Source: Salminus brasiliensis (Eukaryota > Chordata > Actinopteri > Characiformes > Bryconidae). From it: a DNA stretch of 64,000 bases. A program made the translations under genes and the position numbers. The stretch lies in the NCBI RefSeq assembly GCF_030463535.1, contig NC_132880.1:39995842-40059841 (forward strand). The letters run 5' to 3'. A model generated the notes under the pieces. That model worked only from the letters and a program-made list of their open reading frames with translations. It was not told the origin of the DNA and searched no databases. Within the stretch, counting starts at the first letter, position 1, and the number at the start of each line of letters is the position of its first letter. Below, in pieces: positions 14,131-26,695 of this stretch.

Positions 14131-17100
14131 CTATAAAAGAATATAATGCACTGTCAGATTACAGCACATTTATATAGAGGCTAGAACACAGCAAAAAAAA
14201 TATTAATTTTATTTAATATAATATAATATTTTATGAGTATTTTGTGTTTGATGTATAAATGGTAAGTTTGTGTATTTGATTGGGGTGAAAAATCCTCAAA
14301 TGCGGTTTAACAAACCTGTTAACCACCCTGTTATTTTACCTCACAACGAAACACACAGTATCCTTTTGCAGAAGTCACATTTTATAGCATAGTTTTAAAA
14401 CTGAAACAAAGACAGTCCTGATAGTGTTGCTGTCCTCTCAGTGTGATTTGCCATTAGGAAGCTAAAGAGATTGTAGCTGGCTAGCTTTTCACCTTGCCCT
14501 CACTCGTTTCCCCCAGGTTTATTAGGTAAAAAAAGCCAGTACTTTTCCTTCTGATGTGTGAGAAATTGGTGATTGGTTAATGTGAGGTAGATCAATTTGT
14601 TTTCGAGGAAACAGACAATGGAGAGAACAGATGGATTAGCTTTTAGTCTAGCATGGATCTCCTTTTCCCTCTGATTGTCTTCTGCAGACACTGGCACAGG
14701 AAAAGTGGAGTCGGAGTCTTGAGGTGATATGCTGTTCTCCATTATCCACAACACCATATTCTCCTAAAATTGCTGTGGCATTTTACCTCTTTACCTGCTC
14801 TCACTAGTGGACTGGGGTTATGTACATTTTAAAAGTGTAACTATATGAACCAAGACTGTTATGTAACAGTTTGGGGGTTTTGGAATCTGCCTGTTTTACA
14901 GCTCTGGTTTTGCCAGAGGAGGAGGTGTTTGAGGTTCACAGTATGTCAGTTCCATGTACCAAACACTCACTATTCATCTATGTCAAGGAAAATACAGTTT
15001 GATGCTCTAGAGGCCCTTTAATTCAAGTCGAAACCTGAATACTGCTGTACTGTATCTGTGAATGTGCCTGTCTAATTTTCTGCTTCTGTCACATTTCTGT
15101 GTTTTATAAACCTGTTTGTTTATGTTTCCCCATCTACATCTTGTTACACACGCTGCCGATCCATACTTCCTACAGTAGATCCAACTTTTGGGATTTTTTT
15201 TAAAAGTAATCCTTTTTTCAAAACTGAAAATGACATGCTTCTGTCATCTTCTTTTCATCATAATAGGCAGTTTTATGTCAGATAAGCTCGCTGATTGCAT
15301 GTTTAGCTTTTTATTTGACTGTCTGTGTTATTATGAAAAAGCCATTGAGTAGCATCTGGGCTGTGTTGCAGACTTTTATGATGAAGAGAGCGCACTGTGA
15401 GGACACCATGGATCAGATCTTTTCCTTGTTAAATTGTGTTGCAAAATGTCACCAGCGTTTCCAGCAGAGGACCACATACGTTGCGACTAATCTATTCCAT
15501 AACTTATCAACATGTGCAGCCGATTAATATGGTCTGTGGAGAATGCCGCAGAGACACCCAGGCCATGGCTTTTCTGGTGGCGGGAGCAAATCTGTTTAGG
15601 ATTAGAGAAATAACAGTGTGGGTGACACAGAGCTGGCCAAAATTCCTGCTATGGTGGAGAAAACCCCAAATAAGCAGCAGCAGAATTTGTTGACATTGCT
15701 TCGTAACGATTCTACTTCATCCAACTACCATTTATTTTAGAAATCCGATAACATTTCTCACTCAGAAAAGCTTTCTGTTGTTTGCATTATCTTTGCCTCT
15801 TGTATGCTGGTGGAGTTATCTGCATTTGGCCCAAATCTTTTGCTACATCTTCCAAAATAGCTTTTTTTTTAAAGAAAAAAAATGTAGACTGGCAGATAAA
15901 TTTAGTATATTGCCTAAACTCATACAAGATGTACATGTCAGAAGGAGGACAATAAACAATTGAAGTATATGACTCAAATAGGCATTGTCTGGTGCCTCAG
16001 TGGATGCATTGTACGTTCATGACAAGCAAGAGTGGTGCAGGCATTATTTCAGACACATGAAAAGGCAGAGTCAAACTTCCCCTCTCTAATGTCATTTTTA
16101 GATCCCGGGCTGAGAGGGAGGTCAAGGGGGAGTCTGCGCCTCCTGCTCTCTGAGGACTCTCATATTCACCTCGCCTCCTCCCCCACTGTCACCTCCCAGC
16201 TTTGTCATCCCCTTCCCTTGCGCACCACTCGCATGGCACTCCGGCTCGCTCTCGCTTTCTTTTCTTCCGCTGCGAGCTCTGACAGCTCCTTTCATCCATT
16301 GTCCTCCTTCAGTGCCGCGCCTTCAGTTCCGACACTCCTACCTCTAGAAGCTTCACATTGTCGCTCACTAGCTAGCCTGGAAGCAGCTGGGAGGGGGTTA
16401 CAGGCTCTTTATCAGAGGAAAAAATGACAAGAACTGATCTGGGCCCATATTTGTCAAGCATCTGATCAAGAATGAGAACACTGATCTAAGATCATCTTGA
16501 GATTCTGTACGCTGGTATATAAAAGTCATGGTCACCTCGCTGGGCTTGCGCCAAAATCAAGTAGTTATACCTTGTGAAGAGATTTTGGAGGGTTTAGTAC
16601 ATTCAGCAGATAACTAGTGTGTTTTTCTTTTCTTTTCAGAACCATTGCAGCCTTCCTCCAAGTGCACTCTTTGGTGGCAGGACATCAGACCTCAATGGCG
16701 CTAGGTTTAAAAGCATGCATTTGGAACAGACGTGTACAATGTGCAGGCTACCAACGTAGTAAATGAAGTACATGCTAGTTTCCTTATCTATGGTGGCTCA
16801 ATATGGACTGCAAGCAAGAGTGCAACTCAGTTTGCTGCATTCATGAAAACTATAAGCGTGGAATTTCCCAACTGAGAATCACCTACTTTCCACCTAAAAC
16901 TTTTCATGCAACACCAACTGTTTTAAAAACTGACAGTAAGCTATGGCTTTTTGGCGCTATATATGGATATTTTTGTCAACAAATAGATTTCAAATATATG
17001 ACATATACTATGAGATATGGAACTGATTTATATACAATAAATATTGAAATATGTGACAATATGCCAAGTTGAAATTGACCATTTAAGTGGGACATATATT

Positions 17101-17150
17101 ACAGCCATATATCAACATATACAAACATGTGTGTAACGAAATAGGTCACA
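14131..17150. other. Non-coding spacer, unique sequence
   Basis: No gene is recognised. The block about 16030-16430 is locally GC- and CT-rich, and its 131-codon ORF has a serine/leucine-rich composition typical of such DNA rather than a protein family. The block 15310-15690 is repeat-free. Confidence 0.4.
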
Positions 17151-17159
17151 TGGAAATCT

Positions 17160-17330
17160 CTGAAATTGCAGTTTTACATGAAAAGGAAAAAAAATCTTTC
17201 AATCAAAGTCATTTTGGAGGATTTATATTCATTCATGAAATCATACAATTCTGACACAGTGTGAAGAACATCTGCCAGGTTCTAATTATGTCAAAATGTA
17301 AAATATTGACAGTGACATTGCGGTTAAAAA
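17160..17330 (-). mobile_element. MITE family B copy (reverse orientation), degenerate
   Basis: It runs AATTGCAGTTTTACATG, then AAAGTCATTTTGGAGGATTT, TTCATTCATGAAATC and CAAAATGTAAAATATTGAC. This matches, with many changes, the reverse complement of the family B copies elsewhere in the window. Confidence 0.45.
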
Positions 17331-17388
17331 TGTTATGTTTGGTACACATTATTATTATTATGCATATATCAGTATATGATACTTACAT

Positions 17389-17640
17389 ACACAGCACCAG
17401 TCAAAACCTTGCACGCATCAGATTTTCAAAAATCCTCCATAATTAGGATGTCATGTTTGGGGGGTTCCAAGTAGGTCTAAGTTGATCAACTACAGTGAAT
17501 ACCTGCGTGTCCCCAGTGTCCTCTTTTTTTAAAACCAAATTTGTGGACACCCTAGCATTTGAGTCATGTTTTTAAGATGGTGATCAGCACACATTCATCC
17601 AGGTGGTAATGTATATTTATATAAGTGTTATATACTGGAC
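17389..17640. mobile_element. MITE family D copy, partial
   Basis: The left end is CACAGCACCAGTCAAAACCTTG. The right half, GTGTCCTCTTTTTTTAAAAC, CACCCTAGCATTTGAGTCAT and GCACACATTCATCCAGGTGG, parallels 26280-26385. The middle is shorter than in the 26038-26403 copy. Confidence 0.55.
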
Positions 17641-18941
17641 ATATATGCATACAATATGGAACAGACATATACTTATAGTGCATACATATATGCAGTAAAC
17701 ATATAAGTACATAGCAATTATAGTACATAAATGTTTTATATATGTTGTCACTATCCCACATTTTACTTTTTGCCATAACTTGAATCTGAGAGTAGGCTAT
17801 GGAAATTCACTGTCCTTCACAGGACATCTTAACCATACAATCTCCAGAAAAGTATCACCTTCAGCTCAGCGATATCACAAACAAATAGCATATGGCACAG
17901 AAACAAAAACAGGAACTCTGTTTACAAATCAAAAATATGCTATTTATTTTTGTTCCTTGAGAAGGTGGAGCTCCTGAGAAAGTCTCATTGTATTAGTGGG
18001 AATTGGATCATTTGAGTTGGAGAACTGTTCAAATGGATTTTCCCACTTGGAAATCAGAAAGTTCCTGGTTCTCACTTGGTCAAAAGCGCAGCATTATCCT
18101 ATATCTCAAAGCTATTTTCCACTACTGAGTCCAAATCTATGCCTCTATGTTAAAGATACATTGAAGGCATCTGTGGGAGCCCAGAATTAGAAATGAGCAA
18201 AGCAGGACAGCAAGTTTGGATTGCCAATTTAATCTGGGAAGCTAAATAAAGGCTGTGATTATATTGGTCATAAGACGAAACATGCTATACGTTAGCATCG
18301 ATCCAGGTGCTGTTTTGGTAATGCTATCAGCCAGTCCATGTTCGAGGGAAACAATCAGTGGCTAGCAATCAGAACTGGTAGGGGTGGGGGGTGAGCAAGT
18401 GTTGAGTCGTTGTTACAGGTGTGTATGTGAGGGGGTGGAAGGTGTGGAGGCGGGGGGGAACAGGGTCTTGATTACGTTCCCCAGCGAAGGCCACCTCCAG
18501 AAACAGATCCTGCATGCTAACTTATTGCCTGTTTCCTCAGCACACGGCGCGGCCTGGTTGTTAGCGCTAATGGATCAGCTCAGCGCCGCTCTGGCCTTGC
18601 TGACGGATGCCCTGTCAGGCCTGCACATGTGAGAGCAGTCTCCAGCCACAGGTGGCTCTGTCTAGTGTCCTCTACCATAGCACAGCCATGCAGGCTTTTT
18701 CTCACACGCCTGAGGCCAGGGGCCTCCAAAGCACTCCTATGGGAGAGGCAACACAGCTCTTAATGCAGAACCAGTGGGCTTAAATATGCTCTGAACCTGC
18801 TCTCTGCTAACACGTAATCCCCCTCCGCACACACACGTACACCCCTCCACCCGCAGCGCTGTTATTTTTGGCTCTCTTTGGGACATATGTCATTGGGGAG
18901 AGTGTGCAGCACATGGTTAATTAAGCTACCTCAAAGTAGGC

Positions 18942-18980
<39 letters not shown>

Positions 18981-21160
18981 TTTATTAGTGCTGTTCTGTA
19001 CCAGCTTGTCACGAATGCATGTCCAGCCACCACAACAAAGTGTCGGCAGGCGAGTGAGCTGTAGAAGCCAAGTCAACGACTTGATTCATAACTTTGCAAA
19101 TTCATACAAAAGGTTTTTCCTCCTCCATCTTGTGTTGTAAGTATTTACTTGCTGTAATTAAGTCAATAGCATAGCCTTTGGCCCTTGCTGTCCGGTTTGT
19201 GCGAAGAAATGGATTGCATTTTTTGTTTACCACATCTGCTAATGTGTGATAATTTATTACGCCCCTTTCAGATGGCGGTGCAAGTGGCACTTTGTTTGAT
19301 TTTAGGATGAAAGGCAATTAATCCCAATCTCAGAGTGGTCCCTTGTTTTGGGTTAGCCTCACAGTATGAAGGAAGATTACCATTGCAGTGTTAAAAATAA
19401 TAAAAAAAAATCTTTAGGGTTCCTTAGAGAGGCACAAGTGGTTCTTCTAGCCCTGTTTGACCAACCTTTAACAGGTTCCATTCCAGTTTGCGTTCCTAGT
19501 TTTGAAGCGCTCGAAACATTTTCACCATAAATAAATAGTATCAATACTGAGACCAAAAGTAGTAAGGTTTCTATAGTTGATGCGAGTTTGCTTTTGGTAA
19601 CCAACTTTTGTATTTTTTTTTTTAATAAAATATACAAAATGACAATCAACAGTACTAGTCTACCCCTTTTAACCTCCACTCTACCACCATGCACATGCTC
19701 ATATATACGTTTATACACAATGTCTAATACTTAAAAATCCCCATGATAAAATAAACCCATGTCTTCATTGTCTAGTTGGATTTACTTCTTCTACTTACTT
19801 ATTTCTAGCTGAAGACAATTCTAAACAGAAAGAGAATGAGATAGAAGCTAGCGCTGAACAATATATTTTTAGCAGGCTGCAGGCCTGCCAACTGCAACTC
19901 CATTCTTGACACCATGGATTGTACCAAGGTGTAATTTGGTCTAAAAGAGCTAGTGTAGTCTGCAGGCCTAGGCCTAGTCTTGCCTTAAAGTTACCTTTAT
20001 TTCACCTTACCCATACTCACTCCACATAACCCAGTAAGGGGAAAAAATAATAATCTTCAGAAACTTTTCTTTTCCTTTTATAATCAGATTTTTGGAAGTA
20101 TTTTAATGTAAATCTAAAGATGCACATTGTTCTTTGCGCTTTAGCCCTCTGCCCACCACAAACATTGCCATTTGGTTTGGCCACCGCCTATTCTATGGCA
20201 TCGCTCCAAGGACCCGTTTTTGCCACCGTTATTTTCACGAGTGTGTGCTGACAGGTCTTGCCTTGCTCAGTCACAGAAGTCGTAATTATCACACATCAAT
20301 ATTTCACCTTCTACTGTATCCAAACTTCACGCTGACTTTAGCACCAAATTAGTGCTGTGGCGCTCTTGCCAATCAACCCCCCTCATCCTTTCCTTACGGT
20401 TCCTTCCAACAGGTCATCCTCCTCTTCCTGGGTGTATGAGGCAGTGGGCAGGCTGCCGGGGCTGGACGGAGGCATGTGATAGGCATTAGCCCAGGGAGAG
20501 AAGTCCAGATCATTATGTTTAAGGGCTTTGCAATGCTCATTAACAGCTTTCCACCGTACAGTCCTGGCAGGGGCTCCTGGCTCCTGCAGCCTCTGGCCCT
20601 GCTCACTTCCAGCCTCCTCACTCGCCCCTCTGCAGTCACTCTCTCACCCTGACAGCTCCACAGCCCCCAGTGAATCAGAATGCAGGCGCTGGCTTCTCTC
20701 TGGTGATCGTTCCCTTATGGTTTGACCGTGAGCCCGCTCGAGCAGGGTCACAGTCAGATTCAAACTGAAACACTCTCAGTATGCAATAGCTACCGTTAAA
20801 ATGAGAAGCTCCATTGCTTTTTAATTTGAATATTTTACCAGGCCTTTGCTACACGAGCAGAGTGCAAGCAAAATTGGCAACGCATTGGAGCTCTTGATCA
20901 AGTGCCACAGTGCCCAGATACTAAGCAGACACATTGAGGCCGCCTTTACTTTCATAGCGTTGGGCAGACAGACCACTACTGTTATTTTCATTAAAACATT
21001 TAAACCCGCTAAGATAAACAAGTTATGACTTGCTTAGCACAATTTGGCACTGAACAGTTTCAGGCTAATGTTTGGACTTCATCTATCAGTCTGTGCCGCA
21101 ATCCATCACAGTGTTCACTGGTGTTATAGAGAATGTTTCGTTTAAAAGCTTGACATATTT
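17641..21160. other. Gene-desert spacer with two candidate conserved blocks and a (GA)n tract
   Basis: A (GA)n microsatellite lies at 18944-18979. A short MITE family C-like fragment (poly-A run, CTTTAGGGTTCC, AAGTGGTTCTTC) lies near 19385-19505. The blocks about 18380-18720 and 20380-21030 are repeat-free and GC-richer than their surroundings, so they are candidate conserved non-coding elements. No coding structure is seen. Confidence 0.35.
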
Positions 21161-21164
21161 AAAT

Positions 21165-22385
21165 AGTCTTTTCAGGGGTGTGAGGGTACGTGTACCAAAT
21201 CAACACGGTATGGACGGCCCAGTTTGGTGCAACACGGTCAGCTATGGACGAAGATTGATTAACCTAATACAGAACCAAAGTTCCACCTGGAAACCTTAAG
21301 CTGTAAGCCACTAGCAAGTAAAGTCTGGAGTTCCATGATACTGTGGAAATTGTAATGGATTTAGAAGAATCATTATCACCTCCTTCTCCACCCCCCCTCC
21401 CTCTTGTTGCTGCGCATAGAGAGGATGGCACACGTGTCAGAACTGTCCCTTATTCACTATATAGTGCATTACTTTTAGATGCCATTTTGTAGCAGTATCC
21501 GGAAACATAGTACTGAATTGACCATGCACTTTAACAATCCCATTATACAAGATAATATATATTGTACAAACCATGGTGGAGTTCTTAAGTATGCCATATT
21601 AGGTCTGGTGTGCTTGGTCGGACTGAGTTGGCAAGTTCGACTTGCTATTACAAATTTCCGAGGCTGGGAGGAGACTGTACGGTAACTTTGCAAGTGGAAC
21701 AGCAGTGTGGTGCGTAATGCATTCTGGGATATTTTGCTGTGCCAAGTCAACACAAGTTACACCCTGATGCGGCCGCGATAACATGGGCGGAACAAGAACA
21801 CATCCAGGTGTTTGGACTGTACTTAGCAACAGTACTTGGGCTGCATCTGATGACGTTTTACAAGTCCACATAAACACAAGTACAGACAAGAACGCAGATT
21901 GAGAATCGGCCTGTGTATCCTAGAGGTCATGGAATACCCATAATTCATTGTGTTGTTTGTTTTGAAGATTTGCATGCAGCTTTTTAGAGGAAGACCAGCA
22001 TTCAGATTGCTTATGCAATGCAATCTGCTGTTGCACAGCAGTGACCGCTCTCCCATAACGAGGTGTCCAGAATTGCTCACTACCTTGTTGAATTCTGTTC
22101 CCTATAATAGTGCTGGATTTTCACATTAGAGGATAGTGAATAGGGCACATCTTTACATACTGCAGGCTGTACCAACTACCTGAGGGGGGAGCTATACCAC
22201 ACTAGGTAGATCAAATTGAAGCTTGCACCACTGTGTGTTCACAATAAATGAAAAGGCACCAGAGTTAGCCTTGTGCATTTGGGGGTTATATTGCTTTTGT
22301 TGCTGCCCGCCGTTCCGAACTTATACCGAACCATGAGGTCCAAACCGTGGTGTGAACCAAACCACAACTGTTGTGTACCATTGCA
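21165..22385. mobile_element. Degenerate DNA transposon remnants, apparently nested
   Basis: The outer ends hold related motifs: GTGAGGGTACGTGTACCAAAT with CACGGTATGGAC on the left, and CCGAACCATGAGGTCC with AAACCGTGGTGTGAACC on the right. Such motifs resemble the ends of dispersed fish DNA repeats. Inside, TCCCTTATTCACTATATAGTG near 21447 and the opposite-facing GGATAGTGAATAGGGCAC near 22130-22148 could be ends of an inserted 0.7-kb element. No transposase is readable. Confidence 0.4.
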
Positions 22386-22449
22386 CAAGTGTATATATAG
22401 TACTTTATTTTAGTACTATATACTAACTGATATACCTATATATCATCGC

Positions 22450-22672
22450 TGTCACTCATAAAACATTTATCTCTATTTTTGCCATTTTTCACATTTTTAC
22501 ATGATGTGAATCTGGAGTTATTTGCATTATATTAAGATTACATGATGAATAGACTAATAGAAATGCTCCAGAAGTATTTGGAAGTCTTTTACACTGATGT
22601 CCATCAAAAGCTGAGATAAGTTTTCCCTCTCCTGAAAAGTTGCCATTTCGGAGATACAAGAGTTTTTTTTAA
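22450..22672 (+). mobile_element. MITE family B copy
   Basis: It contains GATGTGAATCTGGAGTTATT, ATGATGAATAGACTAATAG, AAATGCTCC, a CTGATGTCCATCAAAAG block, TTTTCCCTCTCCTGAAAAGT and TGCCATTTCGGAGATACAAG, in the family order. Confidence 0.6.
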
Positions 22673-22679
22673 CAGCTAC

Positions 22680-24440
22680 ATACATATATTTTACATACTA
22701 GCCCAAGTAGTCCAAATGTATTGAAATCTTTTCACCGGGGTAGTGCTTTTCTAACTGTTGTGCAGTGCATCAGTAGTGTCAGTGTTTGTGTTGCGACGTC
22801 TTTCGAATCTCCAGAGAGATGCAATGCCATCATGGTAAAAGCGTCATGTTCTCTTACAGTAAGCGTGTTGTGTAATAAAAGTGTATGGCTTTTCTCAGCT
22901 TTATGAGCCTCTCTATAATGTCCCTCCTCTCATTTTGGTCTCATTTTTTTCTTCACCCTCTAAAACCGTGTTAATTCTGTCTGAGGACTTGGGTGATGGC
23001 TGCATACCTCACTGGAGACATGCGAGTGGTGGAAAAATGAATTCTTCTTAAAGGCTTTGCTGTTTTGGTCAATAACCTTAAGAGAGATCCATAAAACCTA
23101 GTTCCCCGCAGGGTGTAAAATATGATTTACGAAACCTTGTGGTCTTATTAGAACGCTTCACTTCAGGTTGAATTAGCACAAGCAGCACTTTCAAAGCAGC
23201 ATTCTTAGCAAGCAATGGTGCTCCACATATTGGTTTTGAGAGACAAAAAGGAGCTTGTGGATGCTGTCAGTGTGTGTGTGTGTGTGTGTGTGTGTAACAT
23301 GGAAACTCAAGGGTCTGACCAAACTGTAATGGTGACCTGCCCACTAATCACTGACTGCAAACCAGCTCTTGATAGCTGGTTTGTTTATGTATAACAGGAA
23401 ATCAGTGTTGAACTTTTCTCCTTGTTTTTGTTGATTAAAGCTTGAATGACTCCCTTTAACAGAAGCCTGAAGCCTGTAGTAGTGAGATATTTACCTCACG
23501 CAGTCCCTGAAGGTATGATTTTCTTGAACTAGAATGAGACATGTTGTATGTGTAAGCAGAAACGTGCATTCTGTTTCTAAGTGCGACTGTAAACCACAGC
23601 TTCAACACATCTTTTGCACTTACAGCACGGCGGAAAAGCGTACAATCATTTTTGCACATGAAAGAAGTGAGGCCTTTGTGTCTTTTTTGCTTGATTAATA
23701 TCAGGAATGAAACATGACATGCTCACAAAACATTTATTCTGCACGGAAGCCCAGTGAATGTATTATTGAAATGCCCAAGTTGAAAAATTGCAAAGGAACA
23801 GGGGTTTGTTTTGGCGTGTGCGGCTTGTTCCTTTCTCCTGCGGCAGTAGACTACTGGGCTACAGGCAGCCGTTTATTGACTGAGTCTCTTACTGTGAGAG
23901 AGGGAAGAAATGGGCTTCGCATTATAACCGTATGGTGGAAAAAAAATGTTGGCAGCAGTTTTTGTACAGCATGCTTTAAAAAAAAAAAAAAAAGAAAGAA
24001 AAAAAAAAGAAAAAGAGATGGTCCTGACCACAACTCATAAACCACACTTTATTTAGACTGGCTTGCACCCATTACTTGTTCTTAGGGCTTTCTGTCTCAC
24101 AGAAATATGTTCCAGCGTTTGCAGTGGGGGGAAGGGAGGGGTACCCGAGGCTGGATGAACTGTTGCCAGGTGTTGTTGCCATGGCATTCCATTAGGTGAT
24201 TCCACATTGCCCTCATCAGTAGCCATATGGCGGGGCGCAGTGTGCAGGGGGATTGGCGGTGCCTTAGCAGAAATATTTGGAGATGTTTAATCTCTCAGGG
24301 GTGCAATCATCAGCTCATTATTTACCTAAAACTCAAGGGTTATCAAAGACAATCTGCATATCTGTTTCGTGCAGTAAATAATATATATTTTTTATAATTC
24401 CTGAGTTCGTGGTATACATTAACCACAAAATAATAAAAAA
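22680..24440. other. Non-coding spacer with (TG)n and A-rich tracts
   Basis: A (TG)n run lies at 23271-23295 and an A/AG-rich run at about 23977-24015. The short ORFs over the A-rich run are lysine-rich artefacts. No gene is recognised. Confidence 0.45.
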
Positions 24441-25424
24441 AAAACAAATCTATATAGTATTGTAAAAGGTAGCTGAACCCTTTTTGGTGCTATATAGAAT
24501 CATTTGGAGAATAAACCTTTTAAGCATTTGATAGTTCTTGTGTTGTCACGGCTCTATATATAACCAGTGCCTTTACTGAAGAACCCTTGAAGGGTGTAAT
24601 TTTATGATCCTCCCATAAGATGCTTGCAATAGAGCAAATGACACATGCAGTCTCTGAAAAAGCCTGTTTCAAATATTTATTCTTATCATCTTCGGTGCAT
24701 TGGTACATAAAAAAGGATATATGACTTACAGTAACAGTAGTGGAACCCTTTTGGTGCCATATTAAACCATTACAAAAAATACAGTTGGTACAGTAGGTTC
24801 TCCGTCATTCCTTTCAGAAAGCATTCAGAAGGTTCTTTGAGTTGTCACTGTTCTATATATATCCAGGACCTTTACTTAAGAAGCTTTGAAGGGTGTAATT
24901 TTATGATCCTCCCATAAAATGCTTGCAATAGAGCAAATGGCACATGCAGTATCTGAAAATGCCCGTTTAAAATATTTATTCATTTCATCTTCGGTGCATT
25001 TCACAAAGTACATGAATGTACAACAGTAGTGGAACCATGTGGTGCTATATAGAACCATAAAAAACAGATACAAGATCTTCATTGTGGAGAACAATTATTG
25101 AGCCATTTGGAAAGTATTCAGAAGGTTATGTGAGCTGTAATTCTCATATATACATTAAGGACATTTACTAAAGAAGCATTGAAGGTTTTAAGTTCCATTC
25201 ATAAGATGCTTGCAGTAGAGTAAATGACACATGCAATATCTGAAAAGGCCAGAACCCTTCTATCAGTGATGTATAGAAACAATTCAAAATCCATGCAAAG
25301 ATCCATTTACACATTCAGGTGCTTTGATTTCTAATTCTATGTATGTTATAGATTCTATTCATGATGCCCCCATAACATACTGTGATAGAGTAAATAACAT
25401 ATGTAAAATCATTATATATACTCT

Positions 25425-26030
25425 GTGTACCATCGGGCCCTTGCAACTGATCCAGAACATCGCAGCATGACTGCTTTTACTGCCTTCCCTTCGCTCAGAT
25501 GCCTGCACCAGATATAAACCTCTGACACTGGCCTACAATGACAAAAATGGACCAGCTCCTTCCTACTAATGGCAATAGTCAAAACACGATCCATACCAAG
25601 AGCCTTTTGAGCTTTAAGGAAGGTTCAGCTTGACCCACCGTCCTTCAAGATGCGTGGAAGACATCATCTAGACTTCTCTGTGCTGTCGCCAAGGTGGTGG
25701 AATGAACTTCCTCTGGGTGTCCAAAGAGCTGAATCGCTTGCTGTCTTCAGATACCAATTGAAGACCATTTCTTTCAAGAGCACTTCATTCAGCACTAATA
25801 TTGCAGCTATAAAAGGCTTGTGATTGAACTTAAACCTCCTATTTTTCCTAGATTATACAGTTCGGATCTAGGTACCTGTACTGCCTTTGAGATTTGGCAG
25901 TATCTAAGCTTGAAAGTATCTTTGAACCATAGCCTATTCACACTAGCTAGGCATATTTTCTTAGTGGACAACAAAGCACTTAATGAAGTTGCTTTCTTGA
26001 TAAATGCCATACATGTAAATGTAAATGCAT
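25425..26030 (+). mobile_element. L2-clade LINE, 3' terminal fragment (broken reverse transcriptase end plus 3' tail)
   Basis: The DNA encodes a disrupted version of the C-terminal region typical of L2 reverse transcriptases: a CAGAACATCGCAGCATGACTG opening, a GCCTACAATGACAAAAATGG block, then the stretch at 25655-25775 whose pieces read RHHLDFSVLSPRWWNELPL and, near the end, FRYQLKT. Stops interrupt the frame. The 3' end, GATAAATGCCATACATG followed by TAAATG repeats near 26000-26025, is the usual L2-type tail. The copy is a dead, 5'-truncated insertion. Confidence 0.75.
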
Positions 26031-26037
26031 ATATAGT

Positions 26038-26403
26038 ACAAGTCCAAAGTGTGAACACACCTGGTTGAATGTGTTTCAGTTGTAAGTTAGACTAAAAAGA
26101 GATTATTTAATTATTAAGGCTATTCATTGGTCTTTTGCTATATGAGTAAATGTTAATGTATTAATGTGCATTAACATACTGTAGCTGCATGGTATGAGAG
26201 GTATTTTCACCCTTATACATCCACATTGCCTTTGTTCTACAATTTAGACCTACTTAAAACCCCTTAACCACGACATCCGGAGTACAGAGGATACTCATGT
26301 GTCCTCTTTTTTTTTAAATATGGTCACCCCAGCATTTGGCTCATATGCTTTTAAGATGATGATCTGCACACATTCAACCAGATGTGTCCAAACCTTTGAC
26401 TGG
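26038..26403. mobile_element. MITE family D copy with roughly 36-bp terminal inverted repeats
   Basis: The left end AAGTCCAAAGTGTGAACACA followed by CCTGGTTGAATGTG is mirrored by the right end CACATTCAACCAGATGTG followed by TCCAAACCTTTGACTGG. The interior is about 290 bp and non-coding. The end sequence resembles those of teleost Tc1-like elements. Confidence 0.7.
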
Positions 26404-26695
26404 TCTCTCTCTGTATATATACTGTGTATAGTCACAGCAGGTTCTCAGATTATCTATTGTAGAGAAGAACCAATTTAGCATTCAGAAGGTTCTTTTGGTT
26501 GCCATGGTTCTACAGGATACATAACCACTGCCTGTACTAAAGAACCCTTGAAGAGTGTAATTTTATGATCCTCCCATACCATGATTGCGATAGAGTAAAT
26601 GACACATGCAGTATCTGAAAAGGCCCATTTTAAGTATTTATTCAAATCATCTTGGGTGCATTTCACATTGTGCATGAAAGTACGTGCACGTTACA

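Larger units (their letters stand above)
24450..26695. repeat. About 300-bp tandem repeat array, five units, split by later insertions
   Basis: Units start near 24452, 24718, 25020 and 25255, and a fifth lies at 26405-26695. The best-kept part of each is GGGTGTAATTTTATGATCC, TCCCATAAGATGCTTGCAA, AGAGCAAATGACACATGCAG and a TCTGAAAA..CC stretch, preceded by GAACC/GGTTCT-type motifs. Unit 4 is the most diverged. Between units 4 and 5 lie an L2 fragment and a family D MITE, so the array predates those insertions. Confidence 0.7.

Noticed and set aside
16032-16427. 131-codon plus-strand ORF
   Set aside because: Serine/leucine-rich reading of CT-rich DNA with no family similarity.
24450-26695. Tandem array as a series of coding exons
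   Set aside because: Short minus-strand ORFs repeat with the units (TACVICSIASILWEDHKIT-like), but they have stops between units, no flanking splice logic, and follow from the DNA repeat itself.
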